Below are positions 51,475 through 59,612 of a DNA stretch of 64,000 bases, one piece after another; the stretch's first letter is position 1, and each line of letters opens with the position of its first letter. Location: positions 1,550,001-1,614,000 of the forward strand of contig NZ_CP085345.1 in the NCBI RefSeq assembly GCF_020618415.1, written 5' to 3'. Below the pieces are notes generated by a model. It made no database searches. It was not told the origin of the DNA and worked only from the letters and a program-made list of their open reading frames with translations. Origin of the DNA: Cupriavidus sp. MP-37. GTDB taxonomy: Bacteria > Pseudomonadota > Gammaproteobacteria > Burkholderiales > Burkholderiaceae. A program made the translations under genes and the position numbers.

Positions 51475-52611
51475 CTAGCGGATCAGCTTGCCGGTCGACG
51501 ACACGATCGACATTTCCACGAACGACGAGCCGGTGTGGCGCGCGGCGCTGTAGCTGATCAGGATGCCGCCGAGGTCGAAGTCGCGCATGCCTTCCAGCGC
51601 CGCGACCAGCCGCTCGCGGGTCAGGTCGGGGCCAGCGCGGCGCAGGCCTTCGACCAGCACCTTGGCCGACATAAAGCCCTCCATGCCGGCGTTGGACGGC
51701 TCCACGCCCTGCTGCTTCGCCAGGCTGCGGTATTCGCTGGCCAGCGTCATCTGGCTGGAGTTGGTGCCCGGCACCACCTGCGTGATGATCAGGCCGCGCG
51801 CGTCGTCGCCGAGTTCGCGGATAAAGGCATCGGCGGCATTGTTGGAGAGCGTGACGAACTGCGCCTCGCTGCCGGCGCGGCGCAGTTCGCGGATCACGCG
51901 CGCCGCCTCGGAGCCCGAGCCGATCACCAGCACCGCCTGCGGGTTGGCCTTGTGCATGGTCGCCACGCCCTGGCTGATGTCGCCCATCGGCCGCGAGAAA
52001 TTGACCATGGCCGCGGGCTGCACGCCGCGCGCCTGCAGCGCACCGTTGTAGCCTTCCAGCACGTCCTTGCCGAAGCCGTCGTTGGCGTAGAAGATGCCGA
52101 TGCGGCTCATGCCGGAGGTGGCCAGGTGGTTGATCGCGCGCGCCACTTCGTCCTGGTACTTGGCGCGGACGTTGAAGACGTAGCGGTTCACCGGCCGGTG
52201 CAGCGTGATGGCGCCGGTCAGCGGCGCGATCAGCGGCACCTTCTGCGCGGCGATGAGGGGCAGGATGCTTTCGTTCTGCGGCGTGCCGCGCACCATGAAG
52301 AGCGCGAACACCTTGTCCTCGTCGAGCAGCTTGCGCACGTTGTCGGGGGTGCGCTTGGCATCGAAGCCGTCATCGTAGGTGACCAGCTCGATGCGCCGGC
52401 CGGCGACGCCGCCGCTGTTGTTGACCGTGCGCAGGTACACCTGCGCGCCGGCGATCTGCTCCTTGACCGAGCCCGCCACCGGCCCCGTGATGCCGGCCGA
52501 CTGGCCGATGCGGATGGTGTTGCGGGTCACGCCCGGCTCCGCCTGGGCCGTCTGCGCGGCCCATCCCAGCGTGGCGGCCAGCAGGCCGCACGCGATCCAT
52601 TTCGCCTTCAT
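51475..52611 (-). CDS. Periplasmic binding protein of the branched-chain amino acid type
   Basis: 378 residues from ATG 52611 with signal peptide ending AQTAQA near residue 24. Type I periplasmic fold: NTIRIGQSAGITGPVAGSVKEQIAGAQVYLRTVN, RKLLDEDKVFALFMVRGTP, ARGLIITQVVPG, LKAKVLVEGL-like blocks. LivK/aliphatic-amide or urea-type ligand is possible. No permease or ATPase genes are nearby, so it is an orphan. Confidence 0.85.
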   Translation of the reverse strand: MKAKWIACGLLAATLGWAAQTAQAEPGVTRNTIRIGQSAGITGPVAGSVKEQIAGAQVYLRTVNNSGGVAGRRIELVTYDDGFDAKRTPDNVRKLLDEDKVFALFMVRGTPQNESILPLIAAQKVPLIAPLTGAITLHRPVNRYVFNVRAKYQDEVARAINHLATSGMSRIGIFYANDGFGKDVLEGYNGALQARGVQPAAMVNFSRPMGDISQGVATMHKANPQAVLVIGSGSEAARVIRELRRAGSEAQFVTLSNNAADAFIRELGDDARGLIITQVVPGTNSSQMTLASEYRSLAKQQGVEPSNAGMEGFMSAKVLVEGLRRAGPDLTRERLVAALEGMRDFDLGGILISYSAARHTGSSFVEMSIVSSTGKLIR

Positions 52612-52856
52612 TGTCTCGACCCCTCCGCCTGGACGGCTGCTTTCATTGTTCTGTGGCGGCGCGGCGGGCACAGCCCGCGCGCCGTCACGCAAGGTACCGC
52701 ATGCGTCCGACGTGGGCAAACCGGGAAAACAGGGGGTGTTGCAGCGGCATCACACCGGAACCGGGGCGGTTCCGGTGCGGCCGGGGCGCGCGGCAGGTCG
52801 CGCGCGCAGAGAGACATGCGGCGCCGCGAAGGCGCCGGCCGGCGGCGTGCGCCGGA

Positions 52857-53369
52857 TCAGGGGAACGCCGGTACGGCCGGGTCGACGCCGGCGAAGCTGG
52901 CTTCCGGGTGCGCGTTGCGCAGCAGGGTTTCGACTTCTTCGACGCGGGTGCGCGGCACGTCGACCATCAGCAGGATCTTGCCCGCCTCGATGTCTTTCTC
53001 GAACGCGCGCAGCCGGCTGTTGGGCGCCGAACTGCCGATCATGCTTGCGGCCCAGGCCCCGAACACCGCGCCCAGCACCGCCAGCACGCCGACCAGCCCC
53101 CACTGCGGGGTGTCGCTGACGATGGGGAACATCGCCACCACCACGCCGGCCACCACGCCGACGCCGCCGCCGACCATCAGGCCCATTTCGGCCGCGTGGA
53201 CGATGTCGGAAGTCTGGAACAGGTTGGCTTCATGCAGGCCGGTCATGTCGGCACCGTCGCGCGCCACGAAGTGGATATGGCGGTTCTCGACGCGGGCCAG
53301 CAGCAGGTCATCCATGGTGCGTCGGGCACTCGTCAGGTCGGGCAACAACCAGAAGATGCGTTTGCGCAT
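52857..53369 (-). CDS. Membrane-associated DUF1269-type protein
   Basis: 170 residues from ATG 53369, with AAGGAG upstream. N-terminal soluble part (MRKRIFWLLPDLTSARRTMDDLL), then two glycine-rich hydrophobic stretches (VGGGVGVVAGVVVAMFPIV, VGVLAVLGAVFGAWAASMIG) of glycine-zipper type near residues 70-125, and a C-terminal domain with KILLMVDVPRTRVEEVETLL. Resembles DUF1269/general-stress membrane proteins. The role is unknown. Confidence 0.65.
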   Translation of the reverse strand: MRKRIFWLLPDLTSARRTMDDLLLARVENRHIHFVARDGADMTGLHEANLFQTSDIVHAAEMGLMVGGGVGVVAGVVVAMFPIVSDTPQWGLVGVLAVLGAVFGAWAASMIGSSAPNSRLRAFEKDIEAGKILLMVDVPRTRVEEVETLLRNAHPEASFAGVDPAVPAFP

Positions 53370-53572
53370 GTCTCTCTCCTTGTTCAGGCCGCACCACCGG
53401 TGAGGTTGAGGCTGGTCGGAAAGTACCGCTGGCGGCGCGGGGTTATTTCTTTGTACGCCGTTCATGGGGCCAGCGCAAGGCGCGTTGCGGCGCTGGCGCA
53501 CGGTGCCGGCGGATGTGATGCGCACGCGTGTCCCGCCCGGGCGGGGCACGCGTCACGTCTGCGCCCTGGCGT

Positions 53573-55003
53573 TCAGAAAGTGATCGGCAGGCGCACATTG
53601 ACCTGCAGGTCGGGCGTGTCGCGCGTCAGCCCCGCGCCCACCGAGAGATTGAGCGTATAGCGGTTGTTGAAGCGGTACGAATACCCCACCAGCAAGGTGC
53701 CCTGCGTCACCCGCACCGAGCCGGGCACGGTCATGCCGTTCTGCTTGGTCGGCCAGATGATGGCCTGGTCGTAGCCGATACTGAACGACGCCTTCTCGTT
53801 GAGCGACAGCCCCATGCCGAAGCTGAACTCGAAGATGTCCCCCGGCGCGATCTTGCCCAGGTTCTCCTTCTCGCCGTTCAGCACGGTGCGGCTGACGTTG
53901 TTGCGGGCAAAATTGTGCAGGTAGCTGAAGGTGCCGAAGAACACCGCCGGATCGGTCGGCAGCAGCCATGTGATGCCGGGCTGGATCGCCTGGAAGCCGG
54001 TGCCGGTGGGCAGCCCCAGCGGCAGGCCGGTGCCGGTGGCATTGCCCACGCAGCGCGTCACGCAATCGGTCACCACCTCGAACGGGTCCTTGCCGGTGTT
54101 GGACTTGTAGCGCAGCCAGCCGACGAAGTACGGCATCCGCTCGTTGCCGTAGTTGAGCTGGTAGCGCACCGTGGCCTCGACATCGCCCAGGCCCTTGCCG
54201 CTGGAATTGAACACGTTGTCGAAGGCGGTGCCGGTGAACACCTCGCGGCTGATGGTCGAGCCCGAGGTCTGCACGTACGGCACCTTGGCCTCGATCTCGA
54301 GCCGCTTGGTGACGCCGTAGCGCAGCGCGATCGATTCGATATAGGTCGAGGTCTTGACCTCGCGCACGTCGATCAGGCCGATCAGGATGGCCGGGATGAT
54401 CGAGTAGCCGACCAGCGCGACGCGGTTGTTGGACGAATAGCCGTACTGGAAGCCCGGCTCGACCACGAACTTGCCTTCGCCGGTCAGCACCCCGGGCTGG
54501 TCGATCAGCGGCGCCACTTCGGGCGGGCGCTGGTCGCTCTCGGGCGGACGGCCCACGGGCTCGTCCACGGCTACCATCTGCGGGCTCGCCGACTCGCCCT
54601 GCTGCGCCCCGGGCTGCGGCCCCTGGGCGATGACCTGCTGCGGACTGTTGCCCCAACCCGGCGCGCCCTGCGTGGCACTGGCCGCCGCTGCCGCGGTGGC
54701 GGCGCTGGTGGCGTTGTCGGCCGGCGTCACGCCGGGGCCGGCGCGTTGCCCGCCGCGCTTGGTGGCCAGCACCTCGGTGCCGATCACGCTGCGCAGTTCG
54801 CGGATCACTGCCTCCTGCTCGGCCAGCGCCCGCTTCATGGCATCGAGCTGGCTGGCCTGGTCGGCGAGCTCCCTCTGCAGTGATTCGAGTCCGGCCGCGG
54901 GTGGCCCCGCCTCCGGCGGCGTCTGGGCTTGCGCCAGTCCGCCGAGCAACAGCAACGTCGAGCATCCCGCATTGCGGATGCCCTGCATCGACCGCTTCTT
55001 CAT
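53573..55003 (-). CDS. Outer-membrane beta-barrel with N-terminal coiled coil (FapF-like)
   Basis: 476 residues from ATG 55003 with GGAGGAAG upstream. Signal peptide (MKKRSMQGIRNAGCSTLLLL, cut near residue 26); a coiled coil at residues 38-76; a flexible Ala/Pro/Gly linker (~85-155) and a barrel of about 320 residues with alternating aromatic strands, ending LPITF with terminal Phe. FapF, the secretion pore of Pseudomonas functional amyloid, has the same order: helix, linker, barrel. Last gene of the five-gene locus; 75 bp after the upstream GG-motif gene. Sequence relation to FapF is not proven here. Confidence 0.7.
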   Translation of the reverse strand: MKKRSMQGIRNAGCSTLLLLGGLAQAQTPPEAGPPAAGLESLQRELADQASQLDAMKRALAEQEAVIRELRSVIGTEVLATKRGGQRAGPGVTPADNATSAATAAAAASATQGAPGWGNSPQQVIAQGPQPGAQQGESASPQMVAVDEPVGRPPESDQRPPEVAPLIDQPGVLTGEGKFVVEPGFQYGYSSNNRVALVGYSIIPAILIGLIDVREVKTSTYIESIALRYGVTKRLEIEAKVPYVQTSGSTISREVFTGTAFDNVFNSSGKGLGDVEATVRYQLNYGNERMPYFVGWLRYKSNTGKDPFEVVTDCVTRCVGNATGTGLPLGLPTGTGFQAIQPGITWLLPTDPAVFFGTFSYLHNFARNNVSRTVLNGEKENLGKIAPGDIFEFSFGMGLSLNEKASFSIGYDQAIIWPTKQNGMTVPGSVRVTQGTLLVGYSYRFNNRYTLNLSVGAGLTRDTPDLQVNVRLPITF

Positions 55004-55078
55004 CACGTCTTCCTCCCCCGGACGGCAGGCTGTTCTGCAGGAGCCTGCGACCTGTACTGCCTGCTACCTCGCTAACGG

Positions 55079-55978
55079 CTATCTCATGCTTGCGGCCCGC
55101 AGCAGCGCATTGTTCAGCGCCGTGTTGGCCAGTTGCGACCGGAAGGCCTGCAGCGTATTGACGCCTGCATCGATTGTCATCAGGCTCCGGATGCTCTGGT
55201 TGTTCAGCGTGTTCTGGATCACGGTCACCGGCGTTCCCGCCAGCGCTCCCACCGATGCGGCATTGCCCGGGCCGTTCTGGATCACGTTCAGCAATCCGTT
55301 GGTGACGACCTGGCCCGTGGCGGTACTCACGGCTGTCGCCGGCAGGCCCGCCGCACCGGCTGCGCCGGCGCTGGCAGAAGCACCACCATTGGCCGCTGCC
55401 GCATTGCCACCGCCCGCATTGCCACCGCCCGCAGCCGCGCCACCCCCAGCCGCCGCGCCGGCGCCATTGGCGCCCATCGCCGCGGCGGCATCGGCCGTGA
55501 CCGGATTGCCCGCGAGCGCGCTGGCCACCGCGGCATTGGTGTTGGCAACGATGGCTGGTCCCAGCGTCGCGGCGAGCCGCGCGGCCTGGTCGGCAGTGAT
55601 GCGGCTGATGTCTGGGATGTTAATGCTGGTCGCGACCACCAGGTCGCCGTTGATGTACACCGCGCGTTCGATACCGAACGAAACCTGCAGCCCGGGCATC
55701 TCGAAGCCGCCGCGCATGTCATCGAGCTTTTCATGTGCCACCGGTTTCCAGCCGGCCATGCTGCCGCGCGCGGCAGCCAGGGGGTGGGTGTCGGCACGCT
55801 CGCGCGCAGCCATGGCCGCCTGCGACGGCGGCGCCGAGGCATCGGTCGCCCCGGGCGGCGGCGGCATGCCGGCCTGTGCCGTGCCGGCGTACGCCAGGCC
55901 GGCGCCCAGCACCATCGCCGCGGCCGCCGAGGCGGCGCTGCGTGGCACGGCCGGGGCCGGCAAGCAAATCTGCAACAT
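55079..55978 (-). CDS. Secreted double-glycine-motif protein 2 (299 residues)
   Basis: Starts at ATG 55978; GAGGA lies seven bases before it, right at the peptidase stop. Sec signal ends near residue 36 (AGTAQA). A Pro/Ala-rich spacer leads to EKLDDMRGGFEMPG, with GG at residues 90-91; the form matches the double-glycine cleavage site of C39 peptidases. The mature part has VSFGIERAVYINGDLVVATSINIPDISRIT, then an Ala/Gly-rich stretch (~155-225) and an Asn/Leu-rich end VTVIQNTLNNQSIR. Unknown family; probable subunit or adaptor of the locus. Confidence 0.75.
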   Translation of the reverse strand: MLQICLPAPAVPRSAASAAAAMVLGAGLAYAGTAQAGMPPPPGATDASAPPSQAAMAARERADTHPLAAARGSMAGWKPVAHEKLDDMRGGFEMPGLQVSFGIERAVYINGDLVVATSINIPDISRITADQAARLAATLGPAIVANTNAAVASALAGNPVTADAAAAMGANGAGAAAGGGAAAGGGNAGGGNAAAANGGASASAGAAGAAGLPATAVSTATGQVVTNGLLNVIQNGPGNAASVGALAGTPVTVIQNTLNNQSIRSLMTIDAGVNTLQAFRSQLANTALNNALLRAASMR

Positions 55979-55989
55979 GATCGCGTTCC

Positions 55990-56691
55990 TCAAAAATCTC
56001 CGGCGCCATGCCGTGGCATGACCGTGAAGAAGAGGTTGTCCCGGTTGACGCCCATCCAGTAAGGACCGCTGGGCGCGACGCGCCAGTCCGAGGCGATGTT
56101 GAAGCGCGCGCGGTCGGTGCGGTTATGGATCACGAACAGCAGCTGGCTGTCCCAGATGCGCTCGAACTGTTCGCGCGACATGGCGCGCGTGCCGCGCGCC
56201 GGATCGCCGACCAGCACGCGGTCGCCCTTCACCCCCTTGACCACCACGAAATGGTGGTAGCCGTTCTCGACGATCAGCACGATCGCCGGCACCTGCGTTT
56301 CTTCCAGCTTGGACAGCGGCAGTTCGAAGCCATCCGCCTCATAGCCCAGCGCCGCCAGGAAGCGCTTCATGTCCAGCAGCGAGAACCCCTCGGCGCGGAT
56401 CTTCTGCTGGTCGCCGTTGAGGTACATGTTCTGGAACACCGTGGCCTCGTTGATCGGATGGCCGTACTGGTACGTCAGCAGCGTGGCCACCGCGGCCGAG
56501 CCGCAGCTGAAGTCGAACTGCTGGCGGATGGTGGACTTGAAGCGCGCCTCGCGGATGCTGGTGACCCTGACGCTGTAGGGTTCGCCGACCGGCCCGTACA
56601 TCGCGACATCGGCGGCCTGCACGCCGGGCACGTGCGCCGTGGCCAGCAGCCACGGGACGCACGCCAGCAGGAGTCGCAGCGGCTTCATCAT
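55990..56691 (-). CDS. Free-standing periplasmic C39 peptidase (FapD-like)
   Basis: 233 residues with signal peptide MMKPLRLLLACVPWLLATAH. Catalytic Cys in QQFDFSCGSAAVATLL near residue 67, His in ENGYHHFVVVKGV near 147 and Asp in LVGDPARGTRAMSREQFERIW near 163: a complete C39 triad with the conserved upstream Gln. C39 domains cut leaders after Gly-Gly; most are part of ABC exporters, but this one is a single, exported domain. Overlaps its upstream neighbour by 4 bp and is encoded between the two GG-motif genes, which are likely substrates. Confidence 0.88.
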   Translation of the reverse strand: MMKPLRLLLACVPWLLATAHVPGVQAADVAMYGPVGEPYSVRVTSIREARFKSTIRQQFDFSCGSAAVATLLTYQYGHPINEATVFQNMYLNGDQQKIRAEGFSLLDMKRFLAALGYEADGFELPLSKLEETQVPAIVLIVENGYHHFVVVKGVKGDRVLVGDPARGTRAMSREQFERIWDSQLLFVIHNRTDRARFNIASDWRVAPSGPYWMGVNRDNLFFTVMPRHGAGDF

Positions 56692-57122
56692 TTGAACTGG
56701 ACGTTGACGATGGTCGCGTTCTGGATCAGCACGTTCGATCCCGAGTTCTGGATCGCGGTGGGAATCCCCGCCGCATTCGAGAACGCGCCTTCGGTGATGT
56801 GGTTGGTGCCGGACAAGGTATTGACCGCGGCGTTGTCGGCCACGGTGCCGTGCAGGCGCATGTCGTTGACGGTGACCTCCGCACCGCCGCGAACGTCATC
56901 CAGCCGGGACACGGGCACGGCTCTGGCCGCGCCGGCGAACAGCGCGGCCGGAGCCGGCGCTGGCGCGGTGTCGGCTGACGCCGTCCGGGTGGCCGCGGCA
57001 GTGTCCGCGCGCGCCGCGGCCATGGCGGCCTCCAGCCCTGGCGGCTCCGCGTGGGCCGGCAAGGCTGGCCAGGCGAGTAATGCCGCGGCAAAGGCGCCGA
57101 CGGCGAAGCGGACCGGTTGCAT
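56688..57122 (-). CDS. Secreted double-glycine-motif protein 1 (144 residues)
   Basis: Sec signal peptide MQPVRFAVGAFAAALLAWPALPAHA, an Ala/Pro/Thr-rich spacer and SRLDDVRGGAEVTVND, GG at residues 79-80. The 64-residue mature part is small and Asn-rich: TVADNAAVNTLSGTNHITEGAFSNAAGIP, then IQNSGSNVLIQNATIVN. The same GG motif and an IQN(S/T) stretch occur in protein 2. Its last bases overlap the peptidase start (ATGA). A plausible minor subunit or nucleator of a fibre; function not known. Confidence 0.75.
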   Translation of the reverse strand: MQPVRFAVGAFAAALLAWPALPAHAEPPGLEAAMAAARADTAAATRTASADTAPAPAPAALFAGAARAVPVSRLDDVRGGAEVTVNDMRLHGTVADNAAVNTLSGTNHITEGAFSNAAGIPTAIQNSGSNVLIQNATIVNVQFK

Positions 57123-57303
57123 GGTGTTTCCCCCCTGCCGGTGCGCCGACTCTCTCCAGTCGGCTGCATGGCAACTTGGCTTGCGTAGGCATGACAGGGC
57201 CCGGGCGCCCGCACACAGGATGCGGGCGCCGGTCCTGCCGGCATGACTGCGAAACCGCCGGCCGGCCCCGGGACTGGCCCGGGATCCGGCCGCGTTGCGC
57301 GTC
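57123..57303. other. Intercistronic gap with a hairpin
   Basis: A 181-bp gap between the Gly-rich gene and the next. A perfect 10-bp stem with 7-nt loop (57204-57230) lies in it without a U-tract. It can act as an mRNA end protector or partial terminator, giving more of the Gly-rich protein than of the others. Confidence 0.55.
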
Positions 57304-58905
57304 TTACCTGCCGCCCACGTTGAGGTTGGCCTGCACGTTCACGCTTTGCTGCACCAGCGAGGCAACGCCGCTGTTCTGGCTGGCCATCATGATGCCCGCC
57401 GCCGTCTGACCCACGCTGGTCATGGTGTTGGACATGTTGAAGGTGCCTGCGTCGACCAGGTTGTAGCCGCCGTTGCCGCCGGTACCGCCGGCGCCGCCGT
57501 TGCCTACGCCACCCATGCCGCCGGTACCGCCAGTGGCCGCGCCGCCGCTGCCGCCGTTGCCGCCGTTGCCGCCGTCGCCGCCGTCACCGGCGGTGGCGCT
57601 GCCGTTCGACGCCATCGTCGTGGCCGCGCCCGAAGTGGCCGCCGCGCCGTTGCCGCCGGCACCGCCGGTGCTGCTCTGCGCGCCGCCGGCACCGCCGGTC
57701 GCCGTGCCATTGCCGGCCGTCGCGGTCGAGCTTGCACCGCTCGAGCCGCCCGCGCCGCCCGTGCCGCTGCCGGCGCCGCCGGTCGCGACCGCGCTGGAGG
57801 TGCCGGAACCGCCCGCACCGCCGGTGGCACCCGCGCCGCCGCCCGTGCCCGTGCCCGCGCCCGCCGTGTTGGTGCCGGCTGCCCCGGATCCGCCACCGGC
57901 ACCGCCGGCACCGCCAGAGTCCGCGCCGCGGCCATTGGCATCGCCGCCGCTGCCGCCCGCACCGCCGGCCGAGCCGGCCAGGCCGCCCAGGGCACCGCTG
58001 GCACCCAGGCCGCCGCCGCCGATCGCGCCGGCACCGCCGCCACGGCCGCCGGCACCAAGCGAGGCGCTCAGCGCACCGCCGCCCTTGCCGTAGGCATCAC
58101 CGCCGCTGCCGCCCTGGCTGCCCGCGGCGCTGAGCGCGCTGCCGCCCTTGCCATAGGCGCTGCCGCCATCGCCGCCCCAGCCGATCGCGGCGCCGCCATC
58201 GCCACCGTCGCCGCCCACGGCCCTGCCCGTGGTGGCATCGCCGGCGCGCGCCCCGCCGTTGTAGGCAAAGGCCTTGGCTCCCACCGCACCGACCGCGCCG
58301 GCAGCACCGTTGCCGCCCACGCCACCCGCACCGGCACCGCCGTTGCCGCCGGTGCCGCCCTTGCCGCCGAAGCCGGTGCCGCCGTTGGCGTTACCCGTGT
58401 TCGAGGCATAGTTGCCGATGTTGTGGACGTTGTTGCCGGTCACCGTGCCGTTGAGCTTGCTGACCGCGATCGCCTTGCTGGTGTTGAAGGAATTGGCGAT
58501 GCTCGACGAGGCATTGCCCGCGTTGGCGGCGGCATTGCCCAGCCCGCCCTGGTCCAGCGTCAGGCGGGTGCGGTTGTCGGAGTTGGTCTTGCTCTTGTTG
58601 TTGGAGTTGGTGCGGTTGTTGGAGTCATTGGTCGACTTGTCCACCGCGATCGTCGCCGTGCGGTTGTTGGAGTTGGTCTGCGACTTGTCGACGTCGATGT
58701 TGGTAGTGCGGGTGCTGGTGCTGTGATCGGAGTTGTCCTGGTTGGAGGTCGAGTACTCGTTGGCCAGAGCCCCGGCGCCACGTTGGTTGGAATTTGCGGT
58801 GGCTGACTGATGGCTCCAGCCGTCCGTGTTGTTATTGGTCGGGTTACCCCACGCCGAACCAGCAAAGGCGAGGGCAATCGCCGACGCCAGAAGTGTCTTG
58901 TTCAT
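57304..58905 (-). CDS. Large Gly-rich secreted protein, possible fibre or matrix subunit
   Basis: 533 residues from ATG 58905, with GGGAG seven bases upstream. Signal peptide MNKTLLASAIALAFAGSAWG; then an Asn/Ser/Thr-rich region (~20-160) with repeating SNNRT-type units; a Gly/Ala-rich core (~165-475) of GGxGG-type repeats without charge; and a C-terminal, Asn/Gln-rich end ASQNSGVASLVQQSVNVQAN. It has no Cys. Composition is that of a low-complexity structural protein and resembles PE_PGRS only superficially. First gene of the operon and probably the most abundant product. Confidence 0.75.
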   Translation of the reverse strand: MNKTLLASAIALAFAGSAWGNPTNNNTDGWSHQSATANSNQRGAGALANEYSTSNQDNSDHSTSTRTTNIDVDKSQTNSNNRTATIAVDKSTNDSNNRTNSNNKSKTNSDNRTRLTLDQGGLGNAAANAGNASSSIANSFNTSKAIAVSKLNGTVTGNNVHNIGNYASNTGNANGGTGFGGKGGTGGNGGAGAGGVGGNGAAGAVGAVGAKAFAYNGGARAGDATTGRAVGGDGGDGGAAIGWGGDGGSAYGKGGSALSAAGSQGGSGGDAYGKGGGALSASLGAGGRGGGAGAIGGGGLGASGALGGLAGSAGGAGGSGGDANGRGADSGGAGGAGGGSGAAGTNTAGAGTGTGGGAGATGGAGGSGTSSAVATGGAGSGTGGAGGSSGASSTATAGNGTATGGAGGAQSSTGGAGGNGAAATSGAATTMASNGSATAGDGGDGGNGGNGGSGGAATGGTGGMGGVGNGGAGGTGGNGGYNLVDAGTFNMSNTMTSVGQTAAGIMMASQNSGVASLVQQSVNVQANLNVGGR

Positions 58906-59021
58906 ACGATGCTCCCAGGAGGATTTCACAGTCACAGCGGCTCAGCTCCTGGCCGGCACTCATCGACGAGCGCGCGGCCGGAGGTTCAGGTCAGGCTTGC
59001 TGCCAAACCAGCCTGCCCTGC

Positions 59022-59036
59022 GCATAATCGGTGCCA
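59022..59036 (-). promoter_or_regulatory. Sigma-54-type promoter of the Gly-rich operon
   Basis: On the minus strand: TGGCACCGATTATGC. The -24 element TGGCAC is perfect and the -12 is ATGC (consensus TTGC), with GG and GC exactly as far apart as in known sigma-54 promoters. +1 would be about 105 nt before the Gly-rich ATG. Confidence 0.65.
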
Positions 59037-59155
59037 GCTTCGTCACCTGGGGCGGCAAGTCCTTGTATTACAAGGGCCACCCGGCGTCGGGGCGCGGCCT
59101 CGGCCGATGTTTTGCCGGATCAACATGGCCCCGCGCCGGTGTGCCGCCGGGGACA

Positions 59156-59173
59156 TGTCACATTGCTGTGACA
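59156..59173. promoter_or_regulatory. Palindrome upstream of the sigma-54-type promoter
   Basis: TGTCACATTGCTGTGACA, 7-bp arms and a 4-bp spacer, about 136 bp upstream of the -24/-12 centre. The position is typical for an enhancer-binding protein site needed by sigma-54. Confidence 0.5.
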
Positions 59174-59553
59174 GGGGGGTCCCTTCGCATGTCCTGAGCC
59201 GCTTCGGATGCGCCAGGAAAGCCTTGATTTTCAAGGGACTTGAAACGCCGGCTTGGGATTTCCCCTGATGCGCAGGCCACGTATCGGCGGTGAAACACGG
59301 GGCCGGTTGTGCCGTCACCGCCGCCCGTGTGGGCCGACCCACATTGCCCGCTTGACGCCGCGCTGGCGGCATGGGCAAGCGTGCGCCGCGGGCCCTGCCC
59401 GCGGCATCGCCTGCGTGCGGGCACGGCGCCGGCGCAACGGGCCGAATCAGGCACAATGCGTCACCATGCCTTGACCCAGCGCGGCGCACCGTGGCATCCG
59501 TGCCAGGCCCTTGTCGCGAAAACCCCTCAGCGGTTATCCTCGCTAGGCCCCAT

Positions 59554-59587
59554 GTCTGATTTAAAGTACATTAGAGGCATTACAGAC
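59554..59587. promoter_or_regulatory. Possible operator and -10 of the GntR gene
   Basis: GTCTG (59554-59558) and CAGAC (59583-59587) form a dyad spanning a TACATT hexamer (59567-59572), 41 bp before the ATG. It would fit autoregulation by the GntR protein; no clear -35 was found. Confidence 0.35.
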
Positions 59588-59612
59588 TTGTCATCTCTCC
59601 ACAAGGGAAACC

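Larger units (their letters stand above)
58906..59612. other. Long regulatory region between the Gly-rich gene and the GntR gene
   Basis: About 700 bp, no credible gene. Holds the sigma-54-like promoter (59022-59036), a palindrome (59156-59173) and an outer GGACATG/CATGTCC pair (59151-59157, 59188-59194). The right part is the promoter region of the GntR gene. Confidence 0.6.

Noticed and set aside
57400-58400. Possible PE_PGRS-type protein or collagen-like repeat
   Set aside because: Gly-Gly-x runs look like PGRS, but there is no PE domain and the organism type is wrong; Gly-x-y periodicity of collagen is not maintained.
57295-58806. Long plus-strand frames over the Gly-rich gene (Pro- or Ala-rich)
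   Set aside because: They are complements of GGC/GCC repeats. The minus-strand frame has a signal peptide, ribosome site and coherent ends.
59043-59489. Minus-strand frame of 148 codons in the long regulatory region
   Set aside because: Arg/Pro/Ala-rich, no ribosome site and overlaps the sigma-54-type promoter region; no sign of a real gene.
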